Positions 35,706 through 45,290 of a stretch of 64,000 nucleotides of DNA are shown piece after piece. This stretch comes from Pseudomonas alliivorans (GTDB lineage: Bacteria; Pseudomonadota; Gammaproteobacteria; Pseudomonadales; Pseudomonadaceae). A model generated the notes under the pieces. It worked only from the letters and a program-made list of their open reading frames with translations. It ran no database searches and had not been told where the DNA came from. The stretch lies in NCBI RefSeq assembly GCF_017826695.1, contig NZ_JAFFZW010000012.1, positions 62,001 to 126,000 on the forward strand, in the 5' to 3' direction. A program made the position numbers and the translations under genes. How positions within the stretch are numbered: the first letter of the stretch is position 1; every line of letters starts with the position of its first letter.

Positions 35706-36239
35706 TCAACGCGTTGGCAGGACACCGGGCAGCGGATGATATTGACGCCCGAAGTACACCAGCGCATCCGATTGGCTTTCATGCCGGATATCCTGCACTT
35801 CACAGAACAGAATGTCGTGGGTGCCGACACTCACTGACTGGCTGATTCGGCAGTCCAGCGCCAGCTTGGCGCCGTCGAGTAACGGTGCGCCGGTCAGACC
35901 TTCCAGCCATTGGCCGCTGGCGAAGCGTTCGGCCTGAGAGGTCTTGCCGCCGAACAGGTTGGAAAGTGCCTGCTGATCATGCCCCAGCGTGTTCACGCAC
36001 AGAGTGCCGTTGCCCACGAAGGCGTCGTACACCGATGCGCTGCGGTTGATGCAGACCAGCAAAGTGGGCGGCTGGTCGGTCACGCTGCAGACCGCTGTCG
36101 CCGTGAACCCGGCCCTGCCATGCGGGCCGTCGGTGGTGATGACGTTGACTGCTGCAGCGAGGCTGGACATGGCATCGCGAAATTCAAGTTGAGTGACGGC
36201 AGTGGCTGCGGTTGTGCATGGCGCTGATTGGGTTTGCAT
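35706..36239 (-). CDS. rutF: flavin reductase RutF
   Basis: A 177-residue flavin reductase domain protein that supplies reduced FMN to the pyrimidine monooxygenase RutA. The sequence has the family start FRDAMSSLAAAVNVITTDGPHGRAGFTATAVCSVTDQPPTLLVCINR, and GTHDILFCEVQDIRH near the C-terminus. It is the last gene of the rut operon, 12 bp after rutD. rutE and rutG of the E. coli operon are missing from this locus. Expression is expected from the rutA promoter. Confidence 0.94.
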   Translation of the reverse strand: MQTQSAPCTTAATAVTQLEFRDAMSSLAAAVNVITTDGPHGRAGFTATAVCSVTDQPPTLLVCINRSASVYDAFVGNGTLCVNTLGHDQQALSNLFGGKTSQAERFASGQWLEGLTGAPLLDGAKLALDCRISQSVSVGTHDILFCEVQDIRHESQSDALVYFGRQYHPLPGVLPTR

Positions 36240-36251
36240 GGCTACGGTCCT

Positions 36252-37031
36252 TCAGGCCTGGGCGCTGAGAAAGTCGAGCAGGGCTCGGTGAAAGGGCTGT
36301 GGGTCAGTGATGTTCGAGGCGTGACCGCCGTATTCCAGAAGCTCCAGCCTGGCATCGGGGAGCGTTTCGGCCAGATGCTGTGAGCGCTGCCACGGCACCA
36401 GCATGTCGTCGCGGTTGGCGATCAGCAGCGTCGGTGTGCGAATGTCCGCAAGGCTCGCCTCAATGTCGAAGCTTTCCAGTGCGTGGATCCGCCGCAGCAA
36501 GTTGTCGGTGTCGGGGAAGTGCGCCAGCGCGTGCGCCTCGTCGCTGGAAAGCCGCGCAGTGTTTGCGGCGATCCAGTCGGCCGGATAAAGAAACAGCGCC
36601 TGGGCTTGCACATAGGCTTCGGGTCCGCTGTTCAACAGCAGCTTTTTGCGGACCGAAAAACAGCGGGCACTGTGCGGATTCGGGCTGCTCCAGGCGTTGA
36701 TCAGCACCTGACTGTTCAGCAGTTGGGGGCGTAGCAGCGAGAGCTCGAGGCCGATCAGCCCGCCCAGCGCATGGCCCATGAAGTGGCAGCGCTGAATGTC
36801 GAGCGAGTCGAGCAGCTCCAGCAGTTCGAGCGCCATATGTCGAATGGAGTAATCCGGCGGCAATACGGAGGGGCTGCGTCCGGTGCCTGCATGGTCGTAG
36901 ACCAGTACCTGATAGTCACGGCTCAAGATCGTCAGGTCATCGACCCAGTATCGGCTGGAACCGCCCAGCCCCGAACTGAGTACCAGTATCGGGGCGTCGG
37001 TCTTTTGCGAAACATGAAGTTCATGGAACAT
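36252..37031 (-). CDS. rutD: RutD, alpha/beta hydrolase-fold protein of pyrimidine degradation
   Basis: A 259-residue alpha/beta hydrolase that speeds conversion of the aminoacrylate/carbamate intermediate in the Rut pathway. The elbow where a Ser nucleophile is normal reads FMGHALGGLIGLEL, with Ala instead of Ser; I recall the same substitution in E. coli RutD, so it is a family trait and not damage. An Asp and the final His (EYGGHASNIT) are present. It lies 41 bp after rutC and 12 bp before rutF. Confidence 0.93.
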   Translation of the reverse strand: MFHELHVSQKTDAPILVLSSGLGGSSRYWVDDLTILSRDYQVLVYDHAGTGRSPSVLPPDYSIRHMALELLELLDSLDIQRCHFMGHALGGLIGLELSLLRPQLLNSQVLINAWSSPNPHSARCFSVRKKLLLNSGPEAYVQAQALFLYPADWIAANTARLSSDEAHALAHFPDTDNLLRRIHALESFDIEASLADIRTPTLLIANRDDMLVPWQRSQHLAETLPDARLELLEYGGHASNITDPQPFHRALLDFLSAQA

Positions 37032-37072
37032 GCAGGCGCTCCAGGTGGGCGGCGAGCGCCCACGTTCGAGGT

Positions 37073-37456
37073 TCAGCCGATGTGGGCGATGCTGGCGATT
37101 TCAATGAGTGCTTCGGGCTTTACCAGGCCGCACTGGATGCAATAGCGCGCCGGCTTTTCGCCTGCGAAGTACTCGGCATACACTTCGTTGACCTTGGCGT
37201 AATCGGCCCAGTCGCGAATCATGATCATGTTGAAGGTCACGTCATCCATCGTGCCGCCTGCGGTTTCGATCACGCTTTTGATGGTTTCCAGCACGTGGCG
37301 GGTCTGGGCAGTCGCATCGCCGACATGCACGACGTTGTTGTCCTTGTCGAAGGGCAGGGTGCCTGACACGTAGAGCACGCCGTCGGCCATCGAGCCCGGT
37401 ACGAACGGGGCAATCGGCTTGGTGGTGCCAGCAGGAATGATCGCTTTCTTGGTCAT
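37073..37456 (-). CDS. rutC: RutC, RidA-family aminoacrylate deaminase
   Basis: A 127-residue member of the YjgF/RidA family with the family stretches LYVSGTLPFDKDN and VNEVYAEYF, and the C-terminal KPEALIEIASIAHIG. In the pathway it handles 3-aminoacrylate released by RutB. The start at MTKKAIIPAG is set by homology and by its position 10 bp after the rutB stop. Gene order rutA-B-C-D-F matches other pseudomonads. Confidence 0.94.
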   Translation of the reverse strand: MTKKAIIPAGTTKPIAPFVPGSMADGVLYVSGTLPFDKDNNVVHVGDATAQTRHVLETIKSVIETAGGTMDDVTFNMIMIRDWADYAKVNEVYAEYFAGEKPARYCIQCGLVKPEALIEIASIAHIG

Positions 37457-37466
37457 GCGGAGATCC

Positions 37467-38206
37467 TCACGAAGGTTGCCCGACCGGGCTGAAGGTGGTG
37501 CAGAAGTCATCGACGCTGGAGACCCAGCCGAAGAAGGTTTCAATATTGAACAGGGCGGCCTGCTGAGCGAATTCGGGGCCGGCCTGATGAGTCGCGTCGG
37601 CCAGTACTACGCCGAAATATTCCAGGTGAAAGCCGTCACGCAAGGTCGATTCCACGCACACGTTGGTGGCGATCCCGGTGAACACCAGGTTCCGAATGCC
37701 ACGGCTGCGCAGCACGCTGTCGAAACTGGAATTGAAGAAGCCGCTGTAGCGGATTTTCGGCACCACAATGTCACCCGGTTCGGGCGTCAGTTCATCGACC
37801 AGTTGATAGTCCCAGCCGCCCTTGGCCAGCAACTGACCTTCAAGTTCGGGGCGCTTGCGCATGGTTTTCAGCGCATTGGATTTGTGCCAGTTGGGCGAGC
37901 CGGGACCGCCTGCTTCCACATAGGCCGGATCCCAGCCGTTCTGGAAAAAGATCACCGGGATACCTGCCGCACGTGCGCAGGCGCAGGCCTTCTTGATGTT
38001 GGCAATGACAGGTCCCGTGCTGCTGACATCGAACCCGGCCAGGTCCAGATAACCGCCGAGCGAGGCGTAGGCGTTCTGCATGTCGACCACCACCAGCGCC
38101 GTTTCGCCAGCTTTCATGCGCAAGGCTTCGGGGCGTGCAGGCAGGTCGCGGGCGGGCTGCAGATCAAGCGGCAAATCCACACCGGCAATCGTTGCGGGCG
38201 CATTCA

Positions 38207-38207
<1 letters not shown>
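37467..38207 (-). CDS. rutB: ureidoacrylate amidohydrolase RutB
   Basis: A 246-residue isochorismatase-like hydrolase that splits ureidoacrylate (or its peracid) to carbamate and aminoacrylate. Catalytic Asp is in TALVVVDMQNAY near residue 40, and the nucleophilic Cys in FTGIATNVCVESTLRDGF near residue 180. The ATG shares an A with the rutA stop (TGATG), so it is translationally coupled. The name comes from its family and its place in the operon. Confidence 0.95.
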
Positions 38208-39289
<1,082 letters not shown>

Positions 39290-39353
39290 ATGAGGCCTCT
39301 CTGCGATAGTCGATGCGTGCCCCAGGGACAACGGGCGGCACTTGAACCGAGCT

Positions 39354-39369
39354 TGCATGGAGCGGGCCA
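39354..39369 (-). promoter_or_regulatory. sigma-54 promoter of the rut operon
   Basis: On the minus strand TGGCCCGCTCCATGCA has the GG-N10-GC spacing and most of the TGGCACG-N4-TTGCA consensus. The start of transcription would be near 39343, about 53 bases before rutA. Confidence 0.7.
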
Positions 39370-39423
39370 GCTTTATTTTGTTGTTTTTATTCAGTGGCTT
39401 AAGAAAATAAAGCGAGTTTTTCG

Positions 39424-39435
39424 GACCATTTGGTC
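39424..39435. promoter_or_regulatory. RutR operator before rutA
   Basis: GACCA-TT-TGGTC is a perfect palindrome that matches the core of the E. coli RutR consensus (TTGACCA-N2-TGGTCAA). Its centre is 74 bp from the sigma-54 GC element. Confidence 0.75.
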
Positions 39436-39441
39436 TGGATT

Positions 39442-39461
39442 AGAGCACTTGGTTTGTGCAG
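39442..39461. promoter_or_regulatory. NtrC-like enhancer site before rutA
   Basis: GCAC-N7-GTGC (39445-39459) matches the NtrC binding pattern. The 20 bases 39442-39461 recur exactly, in inverted orientation, at 40389-40408. The centre is about 97 bp upstream of the sigma-54 GC element. Confidence 0.65.
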
Positions 39462-39573
39462 TGCGCACGCTGATGGGGCATGGGGCGGATAAATGCGCGG
39501 CGTGGTTCGCATCCATATCGACAAAGTGTGTCCGCCCGTTAAGATGCCTGCTCATTTAGGGATCACTGGTTGG

Positions 39574-40317
39574 ATGTGCGTGAACAAGAAACCTCCCGTG
39601 ACTGAGCCCGCGAGCAAACGCGTGCGCAAGGTCAAGCCCGACAAGGCAGTCAAGGCGACCCGCGAGCCCAGTGCGTCCGCCCTCAAGCGACGCCTGCGTC
39701 TCATGGAAGGCAAGCGCAGTGTGATCCTCGATGCTGCGCTGGAAATCTTTTCCCGTTACGGCGTGCATGGCAGCAGTCTTGACCAGGTGGCAAGCCTGGC
39801 GGATGTCTCCAAGACCAACCTGCTGTACTACTTCAGCAGCAAGGATGACCTGTACCTGAACGTGCTGCGCCAGTTGCTCGAGGTGTGGCTCAGCCCGCTG
39901 CTGTACTTCACCGCTGACAAGGATCCGCAGCAGGCCATCGCTGCCTATCTGAAGGCCAAGCTGGAAATGTCCCGCGATCATCCGGCCGAGTCCCGGCTGT
40001 TCTGCATGGAAGTGATGCAGGGCGCGCCGCTGATACAGGGCGAATTGCAGCATCCGTTGCGCGACACGGTTCAGACCAAGGTGGCGGTGATCCAGCACTG
40101 GATTGACAGCGGCCAGCTGGCGCCGATCAATCCGCATCACCTGATCTTCTCGTTGTGGGCAACCACCCAGCATTACGCAGACTTCCGCACGCAAGTCGAG
40201 GCGGTCACCGGCAGGACGCTGGACGATCCCGAATTCTTCGAAGAAGTCCTGGAGAGCCTGCGCAGCATGATCCTGGACGGCATCCTGCCGCGTGGTGCTT
40301 CGTCAAAAAGGCCTTAA
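39574..40317 (+). CDS. rutR: TetR-family regulator of pyrimidine degradation
   Basis: A 247-residue TetR-type repressor. A basic, probably disordered N-terminus of about 45 residues precedes the DNA-binding domain KRSVILDAALEIFSRYGVHGSSLDQVASLADVSKTNLLYYFSSKDDLY, very like RutR. The C-terminal domain is the RutR ligand domain type (QHWIDSGQLAPINPHHLIFSLWATTQHYADF), which binds uracil or thymine in E. coli. Start is uncertain; ATG 39574 follows AGGGA, and GTG 39580 is possible. It lies between the rut operon and the ABC operon, and RutR boxes flank it on both sides. Confidence 0.93.
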   Translation: MCVNKKPPVTEPASKRVRKVKPDKAVKATREPSASALKRRLRLMEGKRSVILDAALEIFSRYGVHGSSLDQVASLADVSKTNLLYYFSSKDDLYLNVLRQLLEVWLSPLLYFTADKDPQQAIAAYLKAKLEMSRDHPAESRLFCMEVMQGAPLIQGELQHPLRDTVQTKVAVIQHWIDSGQLAPINPHHLIFSLWATTQHYADFRTQVEAVTGRTLDDPEFFEEVLESLRSMILDGILPRGASSKRP

Positions 40318-40388
40318 GCCTCGGACGAAACGCCTTCCATGGTTTGTCGTTTGCCTTACGCACCCCGGCTGAGCAGTAACCGATCATT

Positions 40389-40408
40389 CTGCACAAACCA
40401 AGTGCTCT
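40389..40408. promoter_or_regulatory. NtrC-like enhancer site before the ABC operon
   Basis: GCAC-AAACCAA-GTGC (40391-40405) matches GCAC-N7-GTGC. The 20-mer is identical to the one before rutA but inverted. Its centre is about 97 bp before the sigma-54 GC element. Confidence 0.65.
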
Positions 40409-40414
40409 GAATCG

Positions 40415-40426
40415 GACCATCTGATC
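40415..40426. promoter_or_regulatory. RutR operator before the ABC operon
   Basis: GACCA-TC-TGATC, one mismatch from a perfect RutR palindrome, at 75 bp from the sigma-54 GC element. It is the mirror of the site before rutA. Confidence 0.65.
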
Positions 40427-40481
40427 CGTTTTTGGCGTGTTGTTTTCTACAGCTCCTTGTTTCATAACGTCTTTTCTGCAG

Positions 40482-40497
40482 TGGCATGGATGCTGCT
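40482..40497 (+). promoter_or_regulatory. sigma-54 promoter of the ABC operon
   Basis: TGGCATGGATGCTGCT has GG-N10-GC spacing and a close match to TGGCACG-N4-TTGCT. Transcription would start near 40508, about 50 bases before the first gene. Confidence 0.75.
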
Positions 40498-40557
40498 ATG
40501 GCCTGCAGGGTCGGCCCCGCGCTGTTCTTGCAGGCCATTACCCTCAGGAAAACGTCT

Positions 40558-41649
40558 ATGTACAAGAAACTGTTGCCCGGGACTTTGTGTGCGGCTGTTG
40601 CGTTCGGAATGGGCAGTCTTGCCCAGGCAGAAGGGCTGACCCTTAAAGGCCCGGCGAAAATCGCCATGGTGTACATCAGTCCGCGCAACGATGGAGGCTG
40701 GACCCAGGCATTCGACGAGGCCCGGCAAAAGCTGGAAAAGGATCTGGACACAAAAATCCAGTATGTCGAAAGCGTTCCTGAAAACGCGGCAGCCATTACG
40801 CCCGTGGTGGATCGCCTGATCGCACGGGGTGCGAACATCATCGTCGGCACCGCGTTCGGTTACTCCGACACCTTCCTGACGCTGGCCAAAAAATACCCTG
40901 AAGTGGCGTTCCTGAACGGTTCGGGTACCACCAACGCGCCCAACCTGGAATCGTTCTACGGCCGCACCTACGAAAGCCAGTATCTGTGTGGCATGGCGGC
41001 AGGTGCGGCGTCGAAAACCGGCAAGCTGGGCTTCGTTGCGGCCAATCCGTTCGGTCAGGTCAACTGGACCATTAACGCCTACGAGCTGGGCGCGAAGCAG
41101 ATCAATCCGAAGGCCACGCTCACGGTTGTCTACACCGGGGCCTGGAACGATCCGGTCAAGGAACGTGCGGCGACCATGGCGCTGATCGACAACGGGGTCG
41201 ATGTGGTCGGTCAGCACGTTGACAGTCCGACACCGCAGATCGTCGCCCAGGAGCGCGGCATTCACGGCACCGGCCACCACCGCGACCTCAGCGAATTCGC
41301 GCCCAAGGCCACCGTCTGTTCGTCGGTCTGGGTCTGGGACCGTTTCCTGGGGCCTGAACTCAAGAAAGTCATCGCGGGCAACTGGACGCCCGCCGCCAAT
41401 GGCGCACTGCTGTCGATGGAGCAGGGCGGCACTGACATCAGCCTGACCAAGGATCCGATCATTTCCGCGGAAGACCGGCAGAAGATCGAAGCCGAGCGCG
41501 CCGAGTTGCTGGCAGGCCGAAAAATCATTTACAGCGGGCCGATGTCGGATCGCGGCGGCAAGGAACGAATCGCCGCCGGGCAGCATCTGTCCGACCCTGA
41601 CCTGTGGAAAATGGACTGGTTTGTCGAAGGCGTGATGACTCAGCAATGA
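40558..41649 (+). CDS. BMP-family ABC transporter substrate-binding protein
   Basis: A 363-residue exported binding protein with signal peptide MYKKLLPGTLCAAVAFGMGSLAQA (cleavage near residue 24). IAMVYISPRNDGGWTQAFDEARQKL near residue 34 and NIIVGTAFGYSDTFLTLAKKYPEVAFLNGSG are marks of the BMP/PnrA family, which binds nucleosides or purines. An AGGA ribosome site precedes the ATG. It is the first gene of an operon with an ATPase and two permeases. Shared regulation with the rut genes suggests uptake of pyrimidine nucleosides or bases. Confidence 0.93.
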   Translation: MYKKLLPGTLCAAVAFGMGSLAQAEGLTLKGPAKIAMVYISPRNDGGWTQAFDEARQKLEKDLDTKIQYVESVPENAAAITPVVDRLIARGANIIVGTAFGYSDTFLTLAKKYPEVAFLNGSGTTNAPNLESFYGRTYESQYLCGMAAGAASKTGKLGFVAANPFGQVNWTINAYELGAKQINPKATLTVVYTGAWNDPVKERAATMALIDNGVDVVGQHVDSPTPQIVAQERGIHGTGHHRDLSEFAPKATVCSSVWVWDRFLGPELKKVIAGNWTPAANGALLSMEQGGTDISLTKDPIISAEDRQKIEAERAELLAGRKIIYSGPMSDRGGKERIAAGQHLSDPDLWKMDWFVEGVMTQQ

Positions 41650-43160
41650 GCCAGGTCAACGCGCTTCAACTCACCGGTATCAGCAAGTCTTTCGACGGCT
41701 TCAAGGCGTTGATCGATGCTGACTTCACCGCTCACTGGGGCGAGGTTCATGCGCTGCTCGGCGAAAACGGTGCAGGCAAGTCATCGCTGATGAACATTGC
41801 CGCCGGGCTTTACGCACCGGAAACCGGCTCGTTGCTGATCGACGACAATCCGGTCCAGTTGCAAGGCCCCAAGGACGCGAGTCGCTATCGGATCGGCATG
41901 GTGCATCAGCATTTCAAGCTCGTGAAACCGTTCACGGTGGCGCAGAACATTCTGTTGGGGCTTCGTGAACAACCGGGCGAGGGCAGTTATCGCAAGCGTC
42001 TGCGGGCGCTTGAACAGGAGATTGCCGCCAAGGCCGGGGAACTGGGCTTTGCGCTTGACCCGAGCCGCAGCGTCGACAGCCTGTCGGTGGCCGAGCAGCA
42101 ACGCGTCGAGATTCTCAAGGTGCTGCTGGCCGGTGCGCGGATTCTGATTCTTGATGAGCCCACAGCCGTGCTCACCGATCAGGAGGCCGAGCGTCTGTTG
42201 ATGACCGTGCAGGCCTTTGCCCGGCAAGGTGCGGCGGTGATTCTGGTGACGCACAAGATGGCCGATGTGAAGCGCTATGCCGATCGGGTGACAGTGATGC
42301 GCGGCGGCAGAACGATCCAGACTCTCGACCCGCAAAGCGTCAGCGTTCAGCAGCTGGTGCAACTGACTGTCGGTGATTCTGCGCCGGTCAGCGAGCGCAG
42401 TCCGGCCATGCCCGGCGAGGTCCTTTTACAGGTCAGAGACCTGCGCAGCGTTGCAGGCAATAACGCGTTGAACGGCGTGAGCATGACCTTGCGTGCCGGG
42501 CAGATCTACGGCATCGCAGGCGTCGGCGGCAACGGTCAGGCGGAACTGGCCAACGCGCTGATGGGCCTGCCACAACCCACCGAGGGTGAGATTCATCTGG
42601 CGCAGTTCGGTGATCTGCGCACCGCATCGACCGAACAACGGCGTCAACTGCGTATTGCGTCGATTCCGGCGGATCGCTACGGCGCGGCGTTGGCGGGTTC
42701 GCTGTCGGTGGCCGAGAACTTTGGCGTGGGCAACATCCATGGCGGCCGGTACGGCTCGTTCTGGCGCATGCGCTACTCGCGTCTGAAGCAGGACGCGCAA
42801 AAGGCCGTCACGGATTTCGATGTGCAGGGTGTGCGTTCGCTCGATCAGAAAGCCGCGTTGTTGTCGGGTGGTAATGCACAAAAGCTGGTGATCGCCCGCG
42901 AGTTCAGCCGCGACCCGCAATTGGTGCTGGTCCACAGTCCCAGCCGGGGCCTGGATGTTCGCGCCACACAGGCCGTGCACGACCGGCTGCGGGCGGCGCG
43001 TGATGCTGGCGCCGCCGTGTTGGTGATCAGTGAAGACCTGGACGAAGTTCTGACCCTGTCTGACCGGATCGGCGTGATGAACGGCGGGCGCATCGTCGCC
43101 GAGTTCGACCATCCCGCCGACCGCCAGGCCATAGGCAAAGCGATGGTGAGTCATGACTGA
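41646..43160 (+). CDS. ABC transporter ATP-binding protein, nucleoside (BMP) type
   Basis: A 504-residue protein with two tandem ABC ATPase domains, as in sugar and nucleoside importers (RbsA/NupA type). Domain 1 has Walker A GENGAGKSS near residue 40 and the Walker B region ILILDEPTAVLTDQE near residue 165. Domain 2 has a degenerate P-loop GVGGNGQAEL near residue 297 and LLSGGNAQKLVIAREF near residue 405. It overlaps the binding-protein gene by 4 bp (ATGA) and the first permease gene by 8 bp, showing tight coupling. Confidence 0.94.
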   Translation: MSQVNALQLTGISKSFDGFKALIDADFTAHWGEVHALLGENGAGKSSLMNIAAGLYAPETGSLLIDDNPVQLQGPKDASRYRIGMVHQHFKLVKPFTVAQNILLGLREQPGEGSYRKRLRALEQEIAAKAGELGFALDPSRSVDSLSVAEQQRVEILKVLLAGARILILDEPTAVLTDQEAERLLMTVQAFARQGAAVILVTHKMADVKRYADRVTVMRGGRTIQTLDPQSVSVQQLVQLTVGDSAPVSERSPAMPGEVLLQVRDLRSVAGNNALNGVSMTLRAGQIYGIAGVGGNGQAELANALMGLPQPTEGEIHLAQFGDLRTASTEQRRQLRIASIPADRYGAALAGSLSVAENFGVGNIHGGRYGSFWRMRYSRLKQDAQKAVTDFDVQGVRSLDQKAALLSGGNAQKLVIAREFSRDPQLVLVHSPSRGLDVRATQAVHDRLRAARDAGAAVLVISEDLDEVLTLSDRIGVMNGGRIVAEFDHPADRQAIGKAMVSHD

Positions 43161-44268
43161 ATCGACTGTTGTCCACGCAGGCAGTGCGCCACGAGGCCCC
43201 TTGCTGTCGCGACGTTATACGCTGGAAATACGGCAGCAGACAAGCTGGCCGCTGCAAGCGCTGATCATTGCGCTGGCGTTGCTGGTCGGCCTCGCAATCT
43301 GCACCGCGATACTGATCATGGCGGGTGTGCCGGCGGATGAATTGCTCAATGAGTTCGTCATGCAGACGGTATTCGATGCGCAGAACTTCAAAGCCGTGCT
43401 GTTTCAGGCCTCGCCCATGATCATGGTCGGTCTGGCAGGCTGCATGGCATTCCGGGCAAGGTTCTGGAACCTGGGGCTGGAAGGTCAGATGATCTGGGGC
43501 GCTATCGGCGCCACGGCCGTTTCGCTGTTCGATGTGGGGCCGGACATGCTGCGCCTGCCGTTGATGATGGCGGCGGCCATCGTCTGCGCGATGCTCTGGA
43601 GTCTGGGACCGATCCTGTTGAAGCTGAAATGGCAGGTCAACGAAATCATTTCGACCCTGATGCTCAATTACATCGCCGCCAACTTCCTGCTGCATCTGGT
43701 GTACGGCAGTTGGAAAGACCCGAGAGACAACTTTCCGTATTCGCCTGCGTTGCGCAGTTTCGAGCGTCTGCCGGACGTGTTTGCCGGGTACAACGCGGCC
43801 ATCGTGCTGGCGCTGCTGGTCATGCTGCTGACGCTGTGGTTCATCGGTATTTCCCGAGCCGGTCTGTACCTGCGCTTTGTCGATGCCAATCCGAAGGTGG
43901 CCGGTGCCGTAGGCGTGCCGGTGCGCAAGATGATCATGGGCACGGTTCTGCTATCGGGCGCACTGGCAGGGCTTGCCGGGTTCGTCGTGACCTCGGGGCA
44001 GGAAGGCCGTTTGACCCAGTCGTTCTATCAGGGCTATGGGTTCTCCGGGATTCTCATCGCGTTTCTGGCCCGTAACAATCCGGTGGCGGCGGCGATTGTG
44101 GCGTTGCTGATCGCCATGCTGTTCGTGGCAGGGCGCAACCTGCAGGTGTTCTACCAGATCCCGTTTTCGATGGTGCAGTTGATCCAGGCGATTCTGGTGA
44201 TCTGCGTGGCCTCGTCCGACTTCTTCATTCGTCATCGCCTGCGACGTATTCAGGCAGGAGCACGCTGA
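43153..44268 (+). CDS. ABC transporter permease, nucleoside type (first)
   Basis: A 371-residue inner-membrane permease of the BPD_transp_2 (branched-chain/ribose) family with about 8-10 hydrophobic segments. A soluble N-terminus of about 35 residues precedes the first. The motif MAFRARFWNLGLEGQMIWGAIGA near residue 100 is typical of nucleoside permeases (NupB type), as is the ISRAGLYLRFVDANPKVAGAVGV loop. It pairs with the next permease to form the transmembrane heterodimer, and ends overlapping it as TGATG. Confidence 0.93.
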   Translation: MTESTVVHAGSAPRGPLLSRRYTLEIRQQTSWPLQALIIALALLVGLAICTAILIMAGVPADELLNEFVMQTVFDAQNFKAVLFQASPMIMVGLAGCMAFRARFWNLGLEGQMIWGAIGATAVSLFDVGPDMLRLPLMMAAAIVCAMLWSLGPILLKLKWQVNEIISTLMLNYIAANFLLHLVYGSWKDPRDNFPYSPALRSFERLPDVFAGYNAAIVLALLVMLLTLWFIGISRAGLYLRFVDANPKVAGAVGVPVRKMIMGTVLLSGALAGLAGFVVTSGQEGRLTQSFYQGYGFSGILIAFLARNNPVAAAIVALLIAMLFVAGRNLQVFYQIPFSMVQLIQAILVICVASSDFFIRHRLRRIQAGAR

Positions 44269-45194
44269 TGGATCTTCTTTCGCATTGGCTGGGCAGCGCG
44301 CCGGATTTCGCCGTGCCCTTCGCGTTGGCCGCGCTTGGCCTGATCCTGATCGAACGTAGTGGTGTGCTGGCGCTGGGCGTCGAAGGCATGATGCTGGTGG
44401 GCGCGCTGGCGGGCATCGGCATGCAGTTGAGTCTCGGCTCTCCCGGCATTTCGCTGCTGGCGTCGATGGTTGCAGCGGGTGTGGTGTCGTTGCTGTTTGC
44501 CTTGATGGTGCTGGTGTTGCGGATCAATCAGGTCATCGCAGGGCTGGCGCTGGTGTTTTTCTGTCAGGGGTTGACCGGATTGCTGGGCACGCTGCTGGGC
44601 TGGACCAATCGCCCGGTCAGCGGTCTGCAGGCTGTGGAGTTGTGGCCTCTGTCTGAGCTGCCCGTAGTGGGCAAAGTCTTTATCCAGAATCCGCTGGTGT
44701 ACCTGACCGTAGTGATTTTTATCGCTGTGGTCTGGTTGCTGGAGCGCACGCGCACTGGTCTTCGTCTGCGTGCGGTGGGCGAGAATCCCCAGGCCGCCGA
44801 CGCAACGGGCATTTCGGTGCTGGGCTATCGGCTGGCGGCCATTGTGGCAGGCTCGGCGCTGATGGGCCTGGCGGGCGGTTTCATTGCGGTGCTCAGCACC
44901 AAGATGTGGATCGCCGACATGACGGGCGGTCGCGGCTGGATTGCCGTTTCACTGGTGATTTTTGCGCGCTGGTCACCCTGGCGTGCCCTGGCCGGAGCAT
45001 TGCTGTTCGGCGGTATCGAAGCATTGATCCCGCAATTGGCAGCGACCGGCGTGAAGCTGCCGCAGTACTTCGTGTTGATGACGCCCTACGCTGTCACGCT
45101 GCTGGTGATGATCTGGGTGGCCGCTGGCAAGCGACAGTCTTCAAGCCAGCCGGGTGCGCTGGGTGAGCCCTACATTCGCGAAGAGCGGCGATAA
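44268..45194 (+). CDS. ABC transporter permease, nucleoside type (second)
   Basis: A 308-residue permease of the same family as its neighbour (NupC type). ALGLILIERSGVLALGVEGMMLVGALAG near residue 20 and TRTGLRLRAVGENPQAADATGISVLGYRL near residue 160 are the signature loops. It is the last gene of the four-gene operon. A short basic tail (ALGEPYIREERR) ends the protein. About 95 bp separate it from the OmpA-like gene, which probably has its own promoter. Confidence 0.93.
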   Translation: MDLLSHWLGSAPDFAVPFALAALGLILIERSGVLALGVEGMMLVGALAGIGMQLSLGSPGISLLASMVAAGVVSLLFALMVLVLRINQVIAGLALVFFCQGLTGLLGTLLGWTNRPVSGLQAVELWPLSELPVVGKVFIQNPLVYLTVVIFIAVVWLLERTRTGLRLRAVGENPQAADATGISVLGYRLAAIVAGSALMGLAGGFIAVLSTKMWIADMTGGRGWIAVSLVIFARWSPWRALAGALLFGGIEALIPQLAATGVKLPQYFVLMTPYAVTLLVMIWVAAGKRQSSSQPGALGEPYIREERR

Positions 45195-45290
45195 TTCTCA
45201 AGGGAGACGGTTCAGGCCGGGTTAAGGAATTTTTGACAGGCGCCATGCTCTAATCGGTCATTAGCGTTCGTCCAACCCAGGAGCTTCTGA

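Noticed and set aside
36252..37031. RutD as an inactivated hydrolase because the nucleophile Ser is Ala
   Set aside because: I recall the same GHALG motif in E. coli RutD, so the change is a family trait.
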